Source: Nocardioides sp. PD653-B2 (GTDB lineage Bacteria; Actinomycetota; Actinomycetes; Propionibacteriales; Nocardioidaceae). Taken from it: 64,000 nt of DNA. The DNA lies in the NCBI RefSeq assembly GCF_002117935.1, contig NZ_BDJE01000047.1, positions 1 through 64,000 of the forward strand. The letters are read 5' to 3'. The notes below the pieces were generated by a model that worked only from the letters and a program-made list of their open reading frames with translations, ran no database searches and was not told where the DNA came from. The translations under genes and the position numbers were made by a program. This document shows, piece by piece, positions 1-9,240 of this stretch; position 1 is the stretch's first letter; each line of letters opens with the position of its first letter.

Positions 1-57
1 CAACGCGATACCAACGACCGCAACGGCCAACGAAACGACGATGGCGACAATCTGCAT
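1..57 (-). CDS. N-terminal fragment of a membrane protein (runs off the left edge)
   Basis: An open minus-strand frame starts at ATG 57 and leaves the window after 19 codons, reading MQIVAIVVSLAVAVVGIAL. An AGGAG ribosome-binding site lies just upstream of the start. The visible residues form a single hydrophobic N-terminal helix. I have a weak recollection that actinobacterial membrane-anchored (Fe-S)-binding/heterodisulfide-reductase-like oxidoreductases begin similarly. Nothing more can be said from 19 residues. Confidence 0.45.
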   Translation of the reverse strand, partial: MQIVAIVVSLAVAVVGIAL

Positions 58-186
58 GGAGTGAGGCTCCTCGTGATCTGGTGCGCGTACGGGCGCCGGT
101 GGGTCTGCGCGTCCGCGAGCCTATGCGCAGCCGCGGGGCACGTCAGTGCCGCCACGGCGTGAGAAGGATCCTACCGAGGGGTAACT

Positions 187-2610
187 TCAGCCGCGCAGGC
201 CGACGACCCGGCCGCTCTGCGAGAAGTCCACGGTCATCATCACCTTCGGGTCGGCGGCCGTCCTCGCGCAGAACCGGTACGTCGTCCCGAGCCGCTCGTA
301 GGGCTGGCCGACGGCCTTCATCACGGCCCTCGTGCTCATCCCGCGGTGGATCAGCCCGTCGACCTTCTTGACCCCCTTGCGGAGGCCGGGGTTGCGGCAC
401 GAGTCCGGGGCGATGCCCTGGGCCCGCTCCCACATCTGCAGGTAGGCCTCGGCGCCGCGCGCCATGTCGTCCTGGATCGCCGCGCCGTCGCCCCGGTGCT
501 CGGCGTCGGCGACCTTGGTGAGGTCCTCGATCCAGTCCGGGTAGAGGCCGTACTGGGCGACGCCGTCCTTGTTGATGTCGTAGACGCGCTCGCCGGCGTG
601 CTGCTGGCCGATGGTCACGCCGCCGAGACCGGTGAAGGGGTAGGTGACCGGGTTCGGGACGTCGGCTCCCCGGGGGTCGCCCTGGGCGCCGAGCCCGTTC
701 ATGTCCGCGCCGTACCCGATGCCCCAGTAGTAGTGCTTGTCGGCCCAGCCGACGTGCGCCTTCCACTTCTCGACGAAGCCGGTCGAGTCGCCGGCGTACG
801 GCGTGATGAAGCCGCCCTCCTGGTAGATCCGCGGGTAGGCGTCGGCCGTCGACCACGAGTGCGAGGACACGATGCCCGGGTAGTTCATCTCGTCGACCTG
901 GTCGAGCGACGACTGGCGGGCCTTCACGCTCATGTGGTCCGGGTCGAAGATCATGTGCCGCTTGGCGAGGCCCTTGATCGTGTACTCGCCCAGCGTCGTC
1001 AGGCCACGGCTGTTGCAGTGGTCGGGCGGCGGGTAGACCGGCGCGGCAGGCAGGTCGGCGAGCTCCGCGATCGCCCCGAAGAGCGCGTCCTGCTGCCCGG
1101 CCGAGATGTCCGGTGCCGCGATCTGGTTGTGGTCGTGCGCATCGGGGTTGGCCGGCTCGCAGTGCTGCATGTCCCAGTAGGTGCCGGTCTCCAGGAAGTT
1201 CGCCGAGTTGACCGCGGCACCCACCTCGCCGTTGTCACCGGCGATGCCGGAGAGCGCGTTGTCGAACTTGTTGACGAGCTCCATCTGGCGCACGCCCATC
1301 TTCTTGACCGCGTCCAGCTGCTGGTCGAGGTTCTCGGGCGTGCAGGCCGCCGCGGGGACGTCGCCACCGGGCAGCGCCTTGAACGTGCAGCCGAAGGGCA
1401 CGCTGGTCTCGATGCCCATGATCACGGCCATCTTGCCGCTGTCGATCACCGCGCGGGCCTGGAACGGGTTCTTCACGATCCGGTAGAAGCCCTTGCCGGG
1501 TCCGCCGAACTGGGCGTCGATGTAGTCCTGCATCCGGTACATGTCCTTCGCCTGCAGGCGGATCGAGTCCATGTCGTCACAGGAGTTGTGCTTGATCGGG
1601 TAGAGCTGGCAGAGCTGGTTGTTCTCGACGAGCAGGTTCACGAAGATCCGCTGCCCGCCGCGCCAGGACCGCTCGAGCCACCGGTAGTAGGTGCCCTCGT
1701 GCGTCAGCGAGTTGGGGGCCGGCCAGTCCTTGAACGTGGGCCAGCCGATCGGGTCGTGGTGCGGCTCGCCGGACAGCACCGACTCGAGCACGCCGCCGTA
1801 CCCGCCGGTCGTGGAGTGGTCGGGGCAGTCGACGAGGGCGTACGGCGCGCCGTACTGGTCCCACGGCTTGCCGCAGTGGGCGTCGCCGCCCAGGAACTCG
1901 AACGCCATGCCGTGGGTGTGGGCGTCGACGTAGCCGCGCACCTCCTGGTAGGGCGTGATGCCGGCGTGCGGGTCGCCGGAGATGTCGATCTGGGACTCCG
2001 GGTAGGCCGCGCAGCCGGTGGTGCGGGTCGGTCGGAAGCGGGTCGCGCCGTCGAAGGAGAGCCCGCCGGTCGCGTTGGTGAACGCGTAGCGGCCGTGGGC
2101 GAGCGGGGCGATCCTCCACACCGTGTCGGCGCTCGGGGTGTCGGCGCGCTCGCCGCCGGCGGTCACGAACGCCCGGTCGGTGTCGTAGATCAGATACCTG
2201 CCGAGGTCGGTCGGCTTGAAGTAGAAGGCCTCGCCGCCGGGGGTGAGCGTGTAGCAGCCGTTGGCGAGCGCGTAGCGGTTCTGCGGGTGCCTCAGCCGCG
2301 GACCGGTGAGCGGAGCGGTGGTGAGCTTCGGGTCGGGGAGGGCCCGCTCGCTGGCGACGTACGCCGCGCTCGCGGCCTTCTCGGCCGCGGTGGTCGGGTC
2401 CTGGGTGTCCTCGCCGAGGTCTCCGGCCCGGGAGAGGGCGTTCTTGTCCTGGCTGAGGTTGCCGAGGGCGTTCTGCGCGAAGGCGTAGCGGGCGTTCAGG
2501 CTGCCCTGCCGCAGGCCGGCCGCGCCGCCCAGGGAGATGGCCGTCGCCAGGACCGTGACACCCACGACCAGGGCCCAGGTCAGGCGCCGGACCGCACTCT
2601 TGTCTCTCAC
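187..2610 (-). CDS. Secreted amidohydrolase-fold (metal-dependent hydrolase-like) protein
   Basis: This 807-residue protein has an N-terminal hydrophobic segment at about residues 9-32, read as a signal peptide or anchor. A beta-rich region of about 190 residues follows, then a TIM-barrel-like part opened by YVDAHTHGM at about residue 228, the HxH metal motif of the amidohydrolase/membrane-dipeptidase superfamily. Later landmarks are MGIETSVPFGC, DHCNSRGLTTLGEYTI, MIFDPDHMS and SSHSWSTADAYPRI, which supply further His/Asp ligands. The protein is therefore probably exported and metal-dependent, with unknown substrate. It stands alone on the minus strand, with a 104-bp gap to the DMT exporter gene. 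The family call is firm only at superfamily level. Confidence 0.7.
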   Translation of the reverse strand: MRDKSAVRRLTWALVVGVTVLATAISLGGAAGLRQGSLNARYAFAQNALGNLSQDKNALSRAGDLGEDTQDPTTAAEKAASAAYVASERALPDPKLTTAPLTGPRLRHPQNRYALANGCYTLTPGGEAFYFKPTDLGRYLIYDTDRAFVTAGGERADTPSADTVWRIAPLAHGRYAFTNATGGLSFDGATRFRPTRTTGCAAYPESQIDISGDPHAGITPYQEVRGYVDAHTHGMAFEFLGGDAHCGKPWDQYGAPYALVDCPDHSTTGGYGGVLESVLSGEPHHDPIGWPTFKDWPAPNSLTHEGTYYRWLERSWRGGQRIFVNLLVENNQLCQLYPIKHNSCDDMDSIRLQAKDMYRMQDYIDAQFGGPGKGFYRIVKNPFQARAVIDSGKMAVIMGIETSVPFGCTFKALPGGDVPAAACTPENLDQQLDAVKKMGVRQMELVNKFDNALSGIAGDNGEVGAAVNSANFLETGTYWDMQHCEPANPDAHDHNQIAAPDISAGQQDALFGAIAELADLPAAPVYPPPDHCNSRGLTTLGEYTIKGLAKRHMIFDPDHMSVKARQSSLDQVDEMNYPGIVSSHSWSTADAYPRIYQEGGFITPYAGDSTGFVEKWKAHVGWADKHYYWGIGYGADMNGLGAQGDPRGADVPNPVTYPFTGLGGVTIGQQHAGERVYDINKDGVAQYGLYPDWIEDLTKVADAEHRGDGAAIQDDMARGAEAYLQMWERAQGIAPDSCRNPGLRKGVKKVDGLIHRGMSTRAVMKAVGQPYERLGTTYRFCARTAADPKVMMTVDFSQSGRVVGLRG

Positions 2611-2714
2611 CGTGGTGACTCCTTCGCGTCCTCGTAGGCGTCCAACGAGCGGGGCGGACCCGGGTCATGGTCTTCCCGCTCCCCGCCGCGCCCAATCGCC
2701 CGGCGGTGCCCGGC

Positions 2715-3632
2715 CTAGGCCGGAGGTACGGCGGGCTCGCGGCGACCCAGCCCGGCGACCGCGGCCAGGATCAGGCAGGTGCCGACCACGCCGGCGACAC
2801 CGAGCCGCTCGCCGAGGAACACCGCGGCCAGGACCGCAGCCGTCACCGGCTCCAGCAGGGTGGCGATCACCGCCGAGCTGCCGGGCGTGGTGCGCAGGCC
2901 GGCGTACAGCAGGCCGTAGGCGAGCGCCATCGTCAGCACGCCGAGGTAGACGAGCGTGCCGAGCACGAGCGGGTCACCGAGCGAGCTGCCTGCCGGGCCG
3001 GCGACCAGTGCGAACGGCACCAGCGCGATCGCCCCGACCGAGGTGGTCGCGGTCGTCAGGGTGAGGGGCCCGGTCGACTGGGCGAGCGGTCGCCCGAGCA
3101 GGGTCGTCGCCGCGTACGCCGTGCCGGAGCCGAGCGCCGCGAGCACGCCGAGGACCGGGTGCGGCCCGCCGCCCGCCGTCCCCGCGGACGCGCTGACCAG
3201 CAGCAGACCCGCCAGCGCGGCGCCCAGCACGGCCAGCTCGCCCGGGCGCGGCAGCACGCGGCGGTGCACGCTCTCCGCGATGGTGAGCAGCACCGGCGCC
3301 AGGCCCAGGCTGACCACCGTCGCGACCGTCACCCCGACCATCACGACCGAGGCGAAGTAGAGCGCCTGGTAGGACGCGGTGCTGACCCCGACGGCGACCA
3401 CGTGCAGGGGACGGCGGCGCAGGAGGGCGACGACGCCGCCCAGCTGGCGCAGCGCCAGCAGGATCGCGATCAGGACGACCGCCGCGATGAGCATCCGGTA
3501 GGCGCTGATGGTGAGGACGGACATCGGGGTGACGTCGCGGATCACCTGGACGGCGAGGCCGCCGGTGCCCCACAGGACACCGGCGAGCGAGATCTGGAGC
3601 AGGCCGACGTGGGCCCGCGTGGTGTGTGACAT
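2715..3632 (-). CDS. EamA/DMT family transporter
   Basis: A 305-residue integral membrane protein with about ten hydrophobic segments in two repeats, the architecture of EamA (drug/metabolite transporter) exporters. The N-terminal repeat has GVLWGTGGLAVQVIRD and the C-terminal repeat has SSAVIATLLEPVTAAVLAAVFLGE, the typical second-EamA signature. Substrate cannot be told from sequence; relatives export amino acids, purines or drugs. The start ATG at 3632 gives a standard-length family member. It lies downstream of the IclR gene on the same strand, 154 bp away, so co-regulation is possible but not shown. Confidence 0.85.
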   Translation of the reverse strand: MSHTTRAHVGLLQISLAGVLWGTGGLAVQVIRDVTPMSVLTISAYRMLIAAVVLIAILLALRQLGGVVALLRRRPLHVVAVGVSTASYQALYFASVVMVGVTVATVVSLGLAPVLLTIAESVHRRVLPRPGELAVLGAALAGLLLVSASAGTAGGGPHPVLGVLAALGSGTAYAATTLLGRPLAQSTGPLTLTTATTSVGAIALVPFALVAGPAGSSLGDPLVLGTLVYLGVLTMALAYGLLYAGLRTTPGSSAVIATLLEPVTAAVLAAVFLGERLGVAGVVGTCLILAAVAGLGRREPAVPPA

Positions 3633-3786
3633 GACGTGCTCCTGGCATCGGTTCCGACGGGTGGCGTGGGAGCACGCCGAGGCGGCTCCGGTCAGGCGAC
3701 CGGAGGCGGCAGGATGCCGAGCTGCGTCACGAGAGGTGTCACGGGGCCATCGTGGCGGATCGGGACCTCCTTGGTCGAGCAGGTTG

Positions 3787-4536
3787 CTAGGCGGCGCCGC
3801 CGATGCGGCGGGTGAGCGCGGCGGCGGTGGCGGCCACGGCGTCGCTCAACCCCGCGGTGGCGTCGGTGTCGGGGTAGGTGACGGCGACCGCGGCGACGGG
3901 GTGCTGGTTGTGGTCGACCACGGCGACGGCGATGCTCGACAGGCCCGGCGTGATCTCGCCGTCCTCGACGGCGTAACCGCGCTGCCGGGTGTCGGAGAGG
4001 ACGGTGCGCAGCGCGCTCAGCGACCGCGGCCCGACACCGTGCCGGTCGACGAACTCGGCCGGGCCGGGGTAGAGGGCGCGCACGTGGTTGGCGGGCAGCA
4101 GCGCGAGCACCGCCCGGCCGCTGGCCGTGAGGTGTGCCGGCAGCCGGACCCCGACGTCGGTGACCAGCGGCGGCCGCCCCGGTGCGCGCTCCTCGATCAC
4201 GTAGAGCACCTCCCGGCCGTGCAGGATCGCGAGGTGTGCGGACTGCCCGACGCGGTCGACCAGGTCCGCCAGCGGGCGTCGCGCGATCCGCTGGAGCGGC
4301 TCCTGGCGGGCGTAGCCACTGCCGAGCTCGAAGGCCGCGAGCCCCAGGCCGTACCGGTGGTCGTCGACCAGGTGCACCACGAAGCCCTCCTCGATCATCG
4401 CGTTGAGGAGGTGGTACGTCGTGCTGCGCGGCAGGTCGCACGCGCGCATGATCCGGTCGAGCGGCACCGGGTCCGGCTGGCCCGCCAGGAAGCGCAGCAC
4501 CCGCAGCGCGCGTGTGGCTGCGGGCACCTGGCTCAT
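3787..4536 (-). CDS. IclR family transcriptional regulator
   Basis: A 249-residue protein with an N-terminal winged helix-turn-helix (about residues 5-60; DLPRSTTYHLLNAMIEEGFV is the recognition region) followed by a GAF-like IclR effector domain ending in an alanine-rich helix. The effector domain has the usual GLGLAAFELGSGYA start, LTASGRAVLALLP and VAAVAVTYPDTDA. IclR proteins usually sense small carboxylates or aromatic intermediates. Neighbours are the DMT exporter downstream and an MFS transporter upstream on the same strand, either of which could be a target. No operator was identified with confidence. Confidence 0.88.
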   Translation of the reverse strand: MSQVPAATRALRVLRFLAGQPDPVPLDRIMRACDLPRSTTYHLLNAMIEEGFVVHLVDDHRYGLGLAAFELGSGYARQEPLQRIARRPLADLVDRVGQSAHLAILHGREVLYVIEERAPGRPPLVTDVGVRLPAHLTASGRAVLALLPANHVRALYPGPAEFVDRHGVGPRSLSALRTVLSDTRQRGYAVEDGEITPGLSSIAVAVVDHNQHPVAAVAVTYPDTDATAGLSDAVAATAAALTRRIGGAA

Positions 4537-4562
4537 GCCCGGAGCCTACTGAGCGGCGGGGG

Positions 4563-4943
4563 TCAGGCGTCCCGGCTGCCGGCGGCCCCGGGACGGTAGC
4601 CGTCGGAGCGGTGGTCGACGTCCGGGTCGACGGCGTCGGCCTCGCGCAGCGCGTCCTCGCGGCGCGCCTCGTCGACGTCCAGGGTCTGCCGGGCCTCGGC
4701 TGCCTGCTGCTCGGCCCGTGCGGCCTCGGCCCGCGCGACCTCCGCCCGTGCCTCGGCAGCGGCGGCGTCCTGGGCCGACACGTCGACGGCGCCGAGCTGG
4801 GCGTCGGCGAGCGTGCGCAGCTCGCCGGCCTGCTGGCGGCGCTGCTCGGTGCGTCGCTTGCTCGCCGCGACCGCGACGGCGGCCACGATGGCGATGACGA
4901 CGACGATGGCGATGACGAGAACGATGATCGCGGTGGTGTCCAT
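4563..4943 (-). CDS. Small membrane-anchored coiled-coil protein, function unknown
   Basis: A 126-residue protein. Residues about 5-28 form one transmembrane helix (IIVLVIAIVVVIAIVAAVAV). After it comes a long Ala/Arg/Glu/Gln-rich stretch (about residues 30-95) with heptad-like spacing, then an acidic tail. The topology suggests a short extracytoplasmic N-terminus and a cytoplasmic coiled coil. It has its own start with a GGAGGGA-type ribosome-binding site and a 67-bp gap to the MFS gene. I do not recognise a named family. Confidence 0.65.
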   Translation of the reverse strand: MDTTAIIVLVIAIVVVIAIVAAVAVAASKRRTEQRRQQAGELRTLADAQLGAVDVSAQDAAAAEARAEVARAEAARAEQQAAEARQTLDVDEARREDALREADAVDPDVDHRSDGYRPGAAGSRDA

Positions 4944-5010
4944 GGGTCCCTCCCTGGGATGTCTTCGAGAGTCCGTACCCGGAAATACCGCGTCGAACCC
5001 TCAGGAGGGC

Positions 5011-6204
5011 CTAGCTGAGCTCGCGCTCCTCGCGCACGGGGACCAGCGGCGCCGCCAGGACCGGGAAGAGCGCGCCGATCGCGAAGGCCGCGGCGTACCC
5101 GGCGTGGGCCACCGCCAGGCCGGCCAGCGGGGGGACGGCGGAGGCGGTCAGGAACTGGGCGGTGTTCTGCACGCCGAGTGCCCGGCCGGACCAGAACGGG
5201 CCGGCCCGTTCGGCGACGGCGGTGAACGCAAGGCCGTTGTCGGCGACCGTCACCAGGGTGGCCACCACGACGAGCAGGACGGCCACCCCGAGGTCGAGGG
5301 CCGCGGTCAGGCCCAGCAGTGCCATCGTCGCCGCGGCGGCGAGCGCGACCCACCGCAGGGGGCGCATCCGCGAGCCCACGACGTCGGAGAGGTGGCCGGC
5401 GGCGATCCGCCCCAGGGCGCCCGCCACCTGGGCGATGGCGACCACGCCACCGGCAGCGGCCGGCTCCCAGCCGCGGTCCTGGACCAGCCAGACGAGGGCG
5501 AAGCTCCACACCAGGAACTGCGGCACGACCAGCAGCACCGAGACGCCGTGGATGCGGGCGAGGTAGGAGTCCTCGCGGTAGGGGTTCGCCGCGACGCCGT
5601 CCCGGGGCTCGGGGCGGGGCGGGTCGATGACGACCGCGGCCACCACGACGACTGCGAGGGCGCACGCGATCGTCGGCACCCACAAGGCGGCGTGGACTCC
5701 GGACGTGTCGGCGACGACGGCGATCGAGATCGCCGCGACACCGACGCCGACCGGTTGGGCCATCTGGCGGATGCCCATCGCGAGGCCGCGTCGCTCGGGT
5801 GGGAACCAGCCCACGACGACCCGGCCGCTCGCGGCGTTGGTGCTCGCCGCCGCGGCGCCGGCGAAGAAGAGGGTGATGGCGAGCAGGACGATGCCACCGC
5901 TCAGGGCCGCGGCCAGGCCGAAGACCACCGTGGTGCTGAGCCCGGTGAGCAGGACGAACCGCTCGCCCTGGCGATCGGTGACGGCGCCCCAGGCCACGAG
6001 CGTGAGCATCACGCCGATCGTGGGACAGGCGGCCACGAGGCCGGCCTGGGCGAGGTTCATGCCCTCGCGGTCGTGCAGGGCCGGGATCAGGAACGCCGGC
6101 CCGTGCATCATCACCGCGGCCGCCGCCTGGGCCAGCGTGCTGGCGCCGAGCATCGACCAACGACGCACGGCGCCGACGTCGTGCTGCTCGGCGGTCAGGG
6201 TCAT
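5011..6204 (-). CDS. MFS transporter
   Basis: A 397-residue major facilitator superfamily protein with about twelve hydrophobic segments. The loop 2-3 signature GAVTDRQGERFVLLTG and the matching GHLSDVVGSRMRPLRW in the second half support the call. Length is normal. Substrate is unknown; the layout resembles oxalate/formate- or cyanate-type antiporters, but no specific residue proves this. The 92-bp gap to the choice-of-anchor gene upstream contains no clear regulatory site. Confidence 0.85.
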   Translation of the reverse strand: MTLTAEQHDVGAVRRWSMLGASTLAQAAAAVMMHGPAFLIPALHDREGMNLAQAGLVAACPTIGVMLTLVAWGAVTDRQGERFVLLTGLSTTVVFGLAAALSGGIVLLAITLFFAGAAAASTNAASGRVVVGWFPPERRGLAMGIRQMAQPVGVGVAAISIAVVADTSGVHAALWVPTIACALAVVVVAAVVIDPPRPEPRDGVAANPYREDSYLARIHGVSVLLVVPQFLVWSFALVWLVQDRGWEPAAAGGVVAIAQVAGALGRIAAGHLSDVVGSRMRPLRWVALAAAATMALLGLTAALDLGVAVLLVVVATLVTVADNGLAFTAVAERAGPFWSGRALGVQNTAQFLTASAVPPLAGLAVAHAGYAAAFAIGALFPVLAAPLVPVREERELS

Positions 6205-6296
6205 GGACCCCAGTCAACGCCGAGCGGCACGACGTACGACGCCGTGTCTTGCAGGGTGGCCTGTGACAAACCCGTCACGCCGCTCCTGCGGGTGTG

Positions 6297-7568
6297 TCAG
6301 TGTGCGCGGATCGCGATCTTGGCCTGGCCCAGGTCGATGACCGAGCCGCTGCCGTCGAGCAGCGTGATCCGCAGGGCGATCACCGAGATGCCGTTGCGGG
6401 TCCTCTCGGTGATGAACCGCTCCAGCTTGGCCACACCGGGGATGGTGAACATGTCGGTGTCGGGGAACTGCTGCTCCTCGCCGTCCGAGGTGATCGTGCC
6501 GACCGTCGAACCCTTGATGGTCTTGGTGACCTTGCCGCCCTGGCGGATGGCCTTGGCCTTGCCGATGACGCCGTCGACGTCGAGCTGGTCGCCGCCGAAG
6601 GTCAGGTGGGAGACCGAGCCGCGCTCCCAGGCCACGCTCTTGTTGGCGCGGTCCTCGGCGAACTGCTGGGACTGCAGGTCCGAGGCGATCACGCCCCCGC
6701 CGAGGTCGCTGTGCTGGATCTTCTTGGTCGTCACCTGGCCGTCGGTGCTCTGGCACGGCATCAGCGAGAGCGGGGTGCGCCCGTTGCTGACGTTGCCGTT
6801 GGCGCTCAACGACGAGCTGCCGGCCGAGTAGCCGTGGAAGGTGCCGTGCGTGACGCCGTTGAGGACCTGGGCCTTCGCCTGGCCGACCTTCGACTTGGTG
6901 CCCGACGCGGTCTTCGTGATGATCAGCGCGTTGGCCTGGGCCTGGGCGCCGTCGGCGTCGACGTGCTTCTTGGACCGGCCGACGGTGATCGTCGCGAGGC
7001 CGGGGATCTCGAGGGGGTTGCCCGGGGTCGGGATGTCCATCTGCTGCGGCGCGCCGCCGCCCGGCGGGACGAACTGGATGCTGCCGACATCGGTCCTCGT
7101 CTCGGCGTGGAAGCCCTTCTGGTCGTGGAAGGAGTGGGCCCAGGCGGTGATGGCCTTGATCTGGATGCTGCCGGCGCCGCTCTGGGCGATCACCAGCTTG
7201 TTGGTGGTGTTCTGCGCGTACGTCGACACGACGCCGTTGACCTCGCGGGTCCACAGCTCGGTCTTGACGTCCGTGGCCTTGCCCAGGCCCGGGGCCGTCG
7301 ACTCGGCCTCGTGGTTCTCCTTGTCGATGCCCACCTTGGTGGCACAGCCGACGGCCATGAACGCCGTCTGGCCGGAGTCCGTCGGGACCTGGCCGCCGGT
7401 GGTGGCCGAGCCGTAGCCCGACGCCTTGAGGGCGAAGTCCACGTAGTGAGGCTTGGCAGCTGCGCGCTGGTCAGCGGCCGCTCCGGTCGAGGGGCCCGCT
7501 GCCAGCAACGTGCCGGAGAGCGTGCCCACGGCCACGAGGGCCAGGGTGGTCGAAGTAAGGCGTCGCAT
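6297..7568 (-). CDS. Secreted choice-of-anchor P-like protein (paralog 1)
   Basis: About 423 residues with a signal peptide (MRRLTSTTLALVAVGTLSGT, cleavage near the following Ala-rich stretch), then repeated beta-strand segments. These include VDFALKASGYGS, GCATKVGIDKENHEA, FHAETRTDVGSIQFVPPGG and a final ISVIALRITLLDGSGSVIDLGQAKIAIRAH. This is the pattern of the choice-of-anchor P surface proteins of actinobacteria; no LPXTG sorting motif is present. An ATG at 7577 is possible, but the one at 7568 has GGGA eight bases upstream, an arrangement kept in the adjacent paralog. The neighbour at 7767-9038 is a diverged tandem copy. Confidence 0.8.
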   Translation of the reverse strand: MRRLTSTTLALVAVGTLSGTLLAAGPSTGAAADQRAAAKPHYVDFALKASGYGSATTGGQVPTDSGQTAFMAVGCATKVGIDKENHEAESTAPGLGKATDVKTELWTREVNGVVSTYAQNTTNKLVIAQSGAGSIQIKAITAWAHSFHDQKGFHAETRTDVGSIQFVPPGGGAPQQMDIPTPGNPLEIPGLATITVGRSKKHVDADGAQAQANALIITKTASGTKSKVGQAKAQVLNGVTHGTFHGYSAGSSSLSANGNVSNGRTPLSLMPCQSTDGQVTTKKIQHSDLGGGVIASDLQSQQFAEDRANKSVAWERGSVSHLTFGGDQLDVDGVIGKAKAIRQGGKVTKTIKGSTVGTITSDGEEQQFPDTDMFTIPGVAKLERFITERTRNGISVIALRITLLDGSGSVIDLGQAKIAIRAH

Positions 7569-7700
7569 AGTGCACATCCCGATCTGTCCGAGTTGGAGAT
7601 CGTCCTCCCCTGCAAAACGATCCTTGCTAGGAGTGTTGTTTCCTTGGCTCCTACCCGGTAAACGGGAAGCACTGCGGTCGCGTTATGTCGTTCTGGGACA

Positions 7701-7718
7701 AGTCTCGGATGCCAGACC
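7701..7718. promoter_or_regulatory. Dyad motif, copy 1 (GTCTCGGATSCSAGAC)
   Basis: The sequence AGTCTCGGATGCCAGACC reads as an imperfect palindrome (GTCT-n-GGATSC-n-AGAC). It sits about 130 bp upstream of the first choice-of-anchor gene's start. Two further copies occur at 9170-9187 and 20259-20276. Function is inferred only from recurrence and upstream position. Confidence 0.4.
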
Positions 7719-7766
7719 GAGGCGGACCGCGCGGTACGACACCGCGCGGCCCGCCGAAGGGGTCGG

Positions 7767-9038
7767 TCAGTGTGCGCGGATCGCCAGCCGGGCCTGACCC
7801 AGGTCGACCACCGCACCGGACCCGTCGAGGAGCGTGACGCGGAGCGCGACGATCGAGGCGCCGTTCTTGAAGGTGTCCTTGACGAACCGTTCGATCCTGG
7901 CGACGCCGGGCACCTCGATGACACCGGTGTCGGGGAACTCCAGGCGCTCGCCGTTGGCCGTGACGCGTCCGACGGTCGAGCCCCGGAAGCTCTTGGTGAC
8001 CTTGCCTCCGTCGCGGGTGACGCTCACCTTGCCGACGATCGCGTCCACCGCGAGCCGGCCGTCACCGATGTCGATGCCTGCCACGGCACCTCGCTCCCAC
8101 CCGGTGCTCTTGCCGGGACGCTGCACGGCCATGTGGGTGGCCTCCACGGCGGAGACGGCGACGGCGCCGCCCAGGTTGACGCTCGCCAGCTTCTTGCCGG
8201 TCACCTTGCCGTCCGTGCCCTGGCAGGGCATCAGTGCGAGCGGGGTGCGACCACTGGTGAGGTTGCCGTCCAGTCCGCGGGCCTCGGTGCCGGCCGAGAA
8301 CCCGTGGAAGGTGCCGTGCTTGACGCCCGTGAGGACCTGCGCCTTCGCCTGGCCGACGGTGACCTTGCTCCCGGTCGCCAGCTTGTTGACGACCAGCGCG
8401 TTGGCCTTGGCCAGGGCGCCGTCGCTGGTGGCGCGCTTCTTGTTGACCCCGACGGTGATCTTGACCAGGCCCGGGATCTCGACGGGGCGGCCGGGAGCCG
8501 GCAGGGCGAGCTGCTGCGGCGCGCCGCTGGCGGGGACGAACCGGAGGCTGCCGAGATCGGTCCTCGTCTCGGCGTGGAAACCCTTCTTGTCATGGAAGGA
8601 GCGCGCGTAGGCGGTCACGGCCGAGAGCTCGACACGCCCCAGGCTGCTCTGCGCGATGACGACCTTCCCGATGGTGTTCTGGGCGTACGACGAGACGACG
8701 CCGCCGACCTCACGGGTCCAGAGCCGGGTCTTGACGGCGGAGACCTTGCCGAGGCCGGGGACCTGCACCGCGGCCTCGTGGTTCTCCTTGTCGATGCCCG
8801 CCCGGGTGGCGCACCCGACGGCCATGAACGCCGTCGGAGCCGATCCCGCCGGGAGCTGTCGCCCCTCCACCTTGGTCCCGAAGCCGGAGGCCTTGAGCGC
8901 GAAGTCGACGTTGTGCGGCGACCTGGCGCGAGCGTCCGAGGTCGCGCCCGACGCCGTCGCGGCACCGGCGGTGAGAAGGGTCCCGGCCAGGGCGCCCACC
9001 GCGCCGAGGACGAGACCTTGGGTGCTGATCTGTCGCAT
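7767..9038 (-). CDS. Secreted choice-of-anchor P-like protein (paralog 2)
   Basis: About 423 residues, co-linear with the neighbour at 6297-7568 along its whole length. Matching landmarks are VDFALKASGFGT, GCATRAGIDKENHEA, SFHDKKGFHAETRTDLGSLR and an almost identical C-terminus ending LGQARLAIRAH. It begins with a signal peptide (MRQISTQGLVLGAVGALAGT) and has no anchor motif. The two genes form a tandem duplication with about 200 bp of spacer, diverged to roughly half identity by eye. The start at 9038 has GGGA eight bases upstream; 9047 is an alternative. The 9170-9187 dyad lies at the same distance upstream as copy 1 does for the other paralog. Confidence 0.8.
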   Translation of the reverse strand: MRQISTQGLVLGAVGALAGTLLTAGAATASGATSDARARSPHNVDFALKASGFGTKVEGRQLPAGSAPTAFMAVGCATRAGIDKENHEAAVQVPGLGKVSAVKTRLWTREVGGVVSSYAQNTIGKVVIAQSSLGRVELSAVTAYARSFHDKKGFHAETRTDLGSLRFVPASGAPQQLALPAPGRPVEIPGLVKITVGVNKKRATSDGALAKANALVVNKLATGSKVTVGQAKAQVLTGVKHGTFHGFSAGTEARGLDGNLTSGRTPLALMPCQGTDGKVTGKKLASVNLGGAVAVSAVEATHMAVQRPGKSTGWERGAVAGIDIGDGRLAVDAIVGKVSVTRDGGKVTKSFRGSTVGRVTANGERLEFPDTGVIEVPGVARIERFVKDTFKNGASIVALRVTLLDGSGAVVDLGQARLAIRAH

Positions 9039-9169
9039 GTTCCACATCCCGATTCTGTAGAGCGCTGCCGTCTCGCCCTCCGCGAGACGGGTGGTGATGT
9101 GGACCCGTGTTTTCCGTCGGCCACCCTCCGTAAACATGGCGTAACCGGAACGTGATGTTGGGGGGCCGC

Positions 9170-9187
9170 AGTCTCGGATCCCAGACG
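9170..9187. promoter_or_regulatory. Dyad motif, copy 2, between paralog 2 and hutH
   Basis: AGTCTCGGATCCCAGACG contains the near-perfect palindrome GTCT-c-GGATCC-c-AGAC. It lies in the divergent promoter region, about 130 bp from the choice-of-anchor start (minus) and 54 bp before hutH (plus), so it could serve either gene. Confidence 0.45.
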
Positions 9188-9240
9188 GTCGCGGGTCGCG
9201 AGGTCTGGTCGGCTGCGGGCGCCGGCGGAAGGATCGAGGC

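Noticed and set aside
346..2637. 763-codon plus-strand open frame opposite the amidohydrolase gene
   Set aside because: Antisense shadow of the minus-strand gene; composition is Val/Gly/Arg/Asp-rich with no motif, typical for third-position GC-driven open frames.
3633..3786. Small leader-peptide gene between the IclR and DMT genes
   Set aside because: No start codon with a ribosome-binding site and no attenuator-like residue run; the short open frame is most likely chance.
3692..6217. 841-codon minus-strand frame across the IclR, small membrane protein and MFS genes
   Set aside because: Arg/Pro/Ala-rich throughout, spans three real genes in another frame, and has no domain signature.
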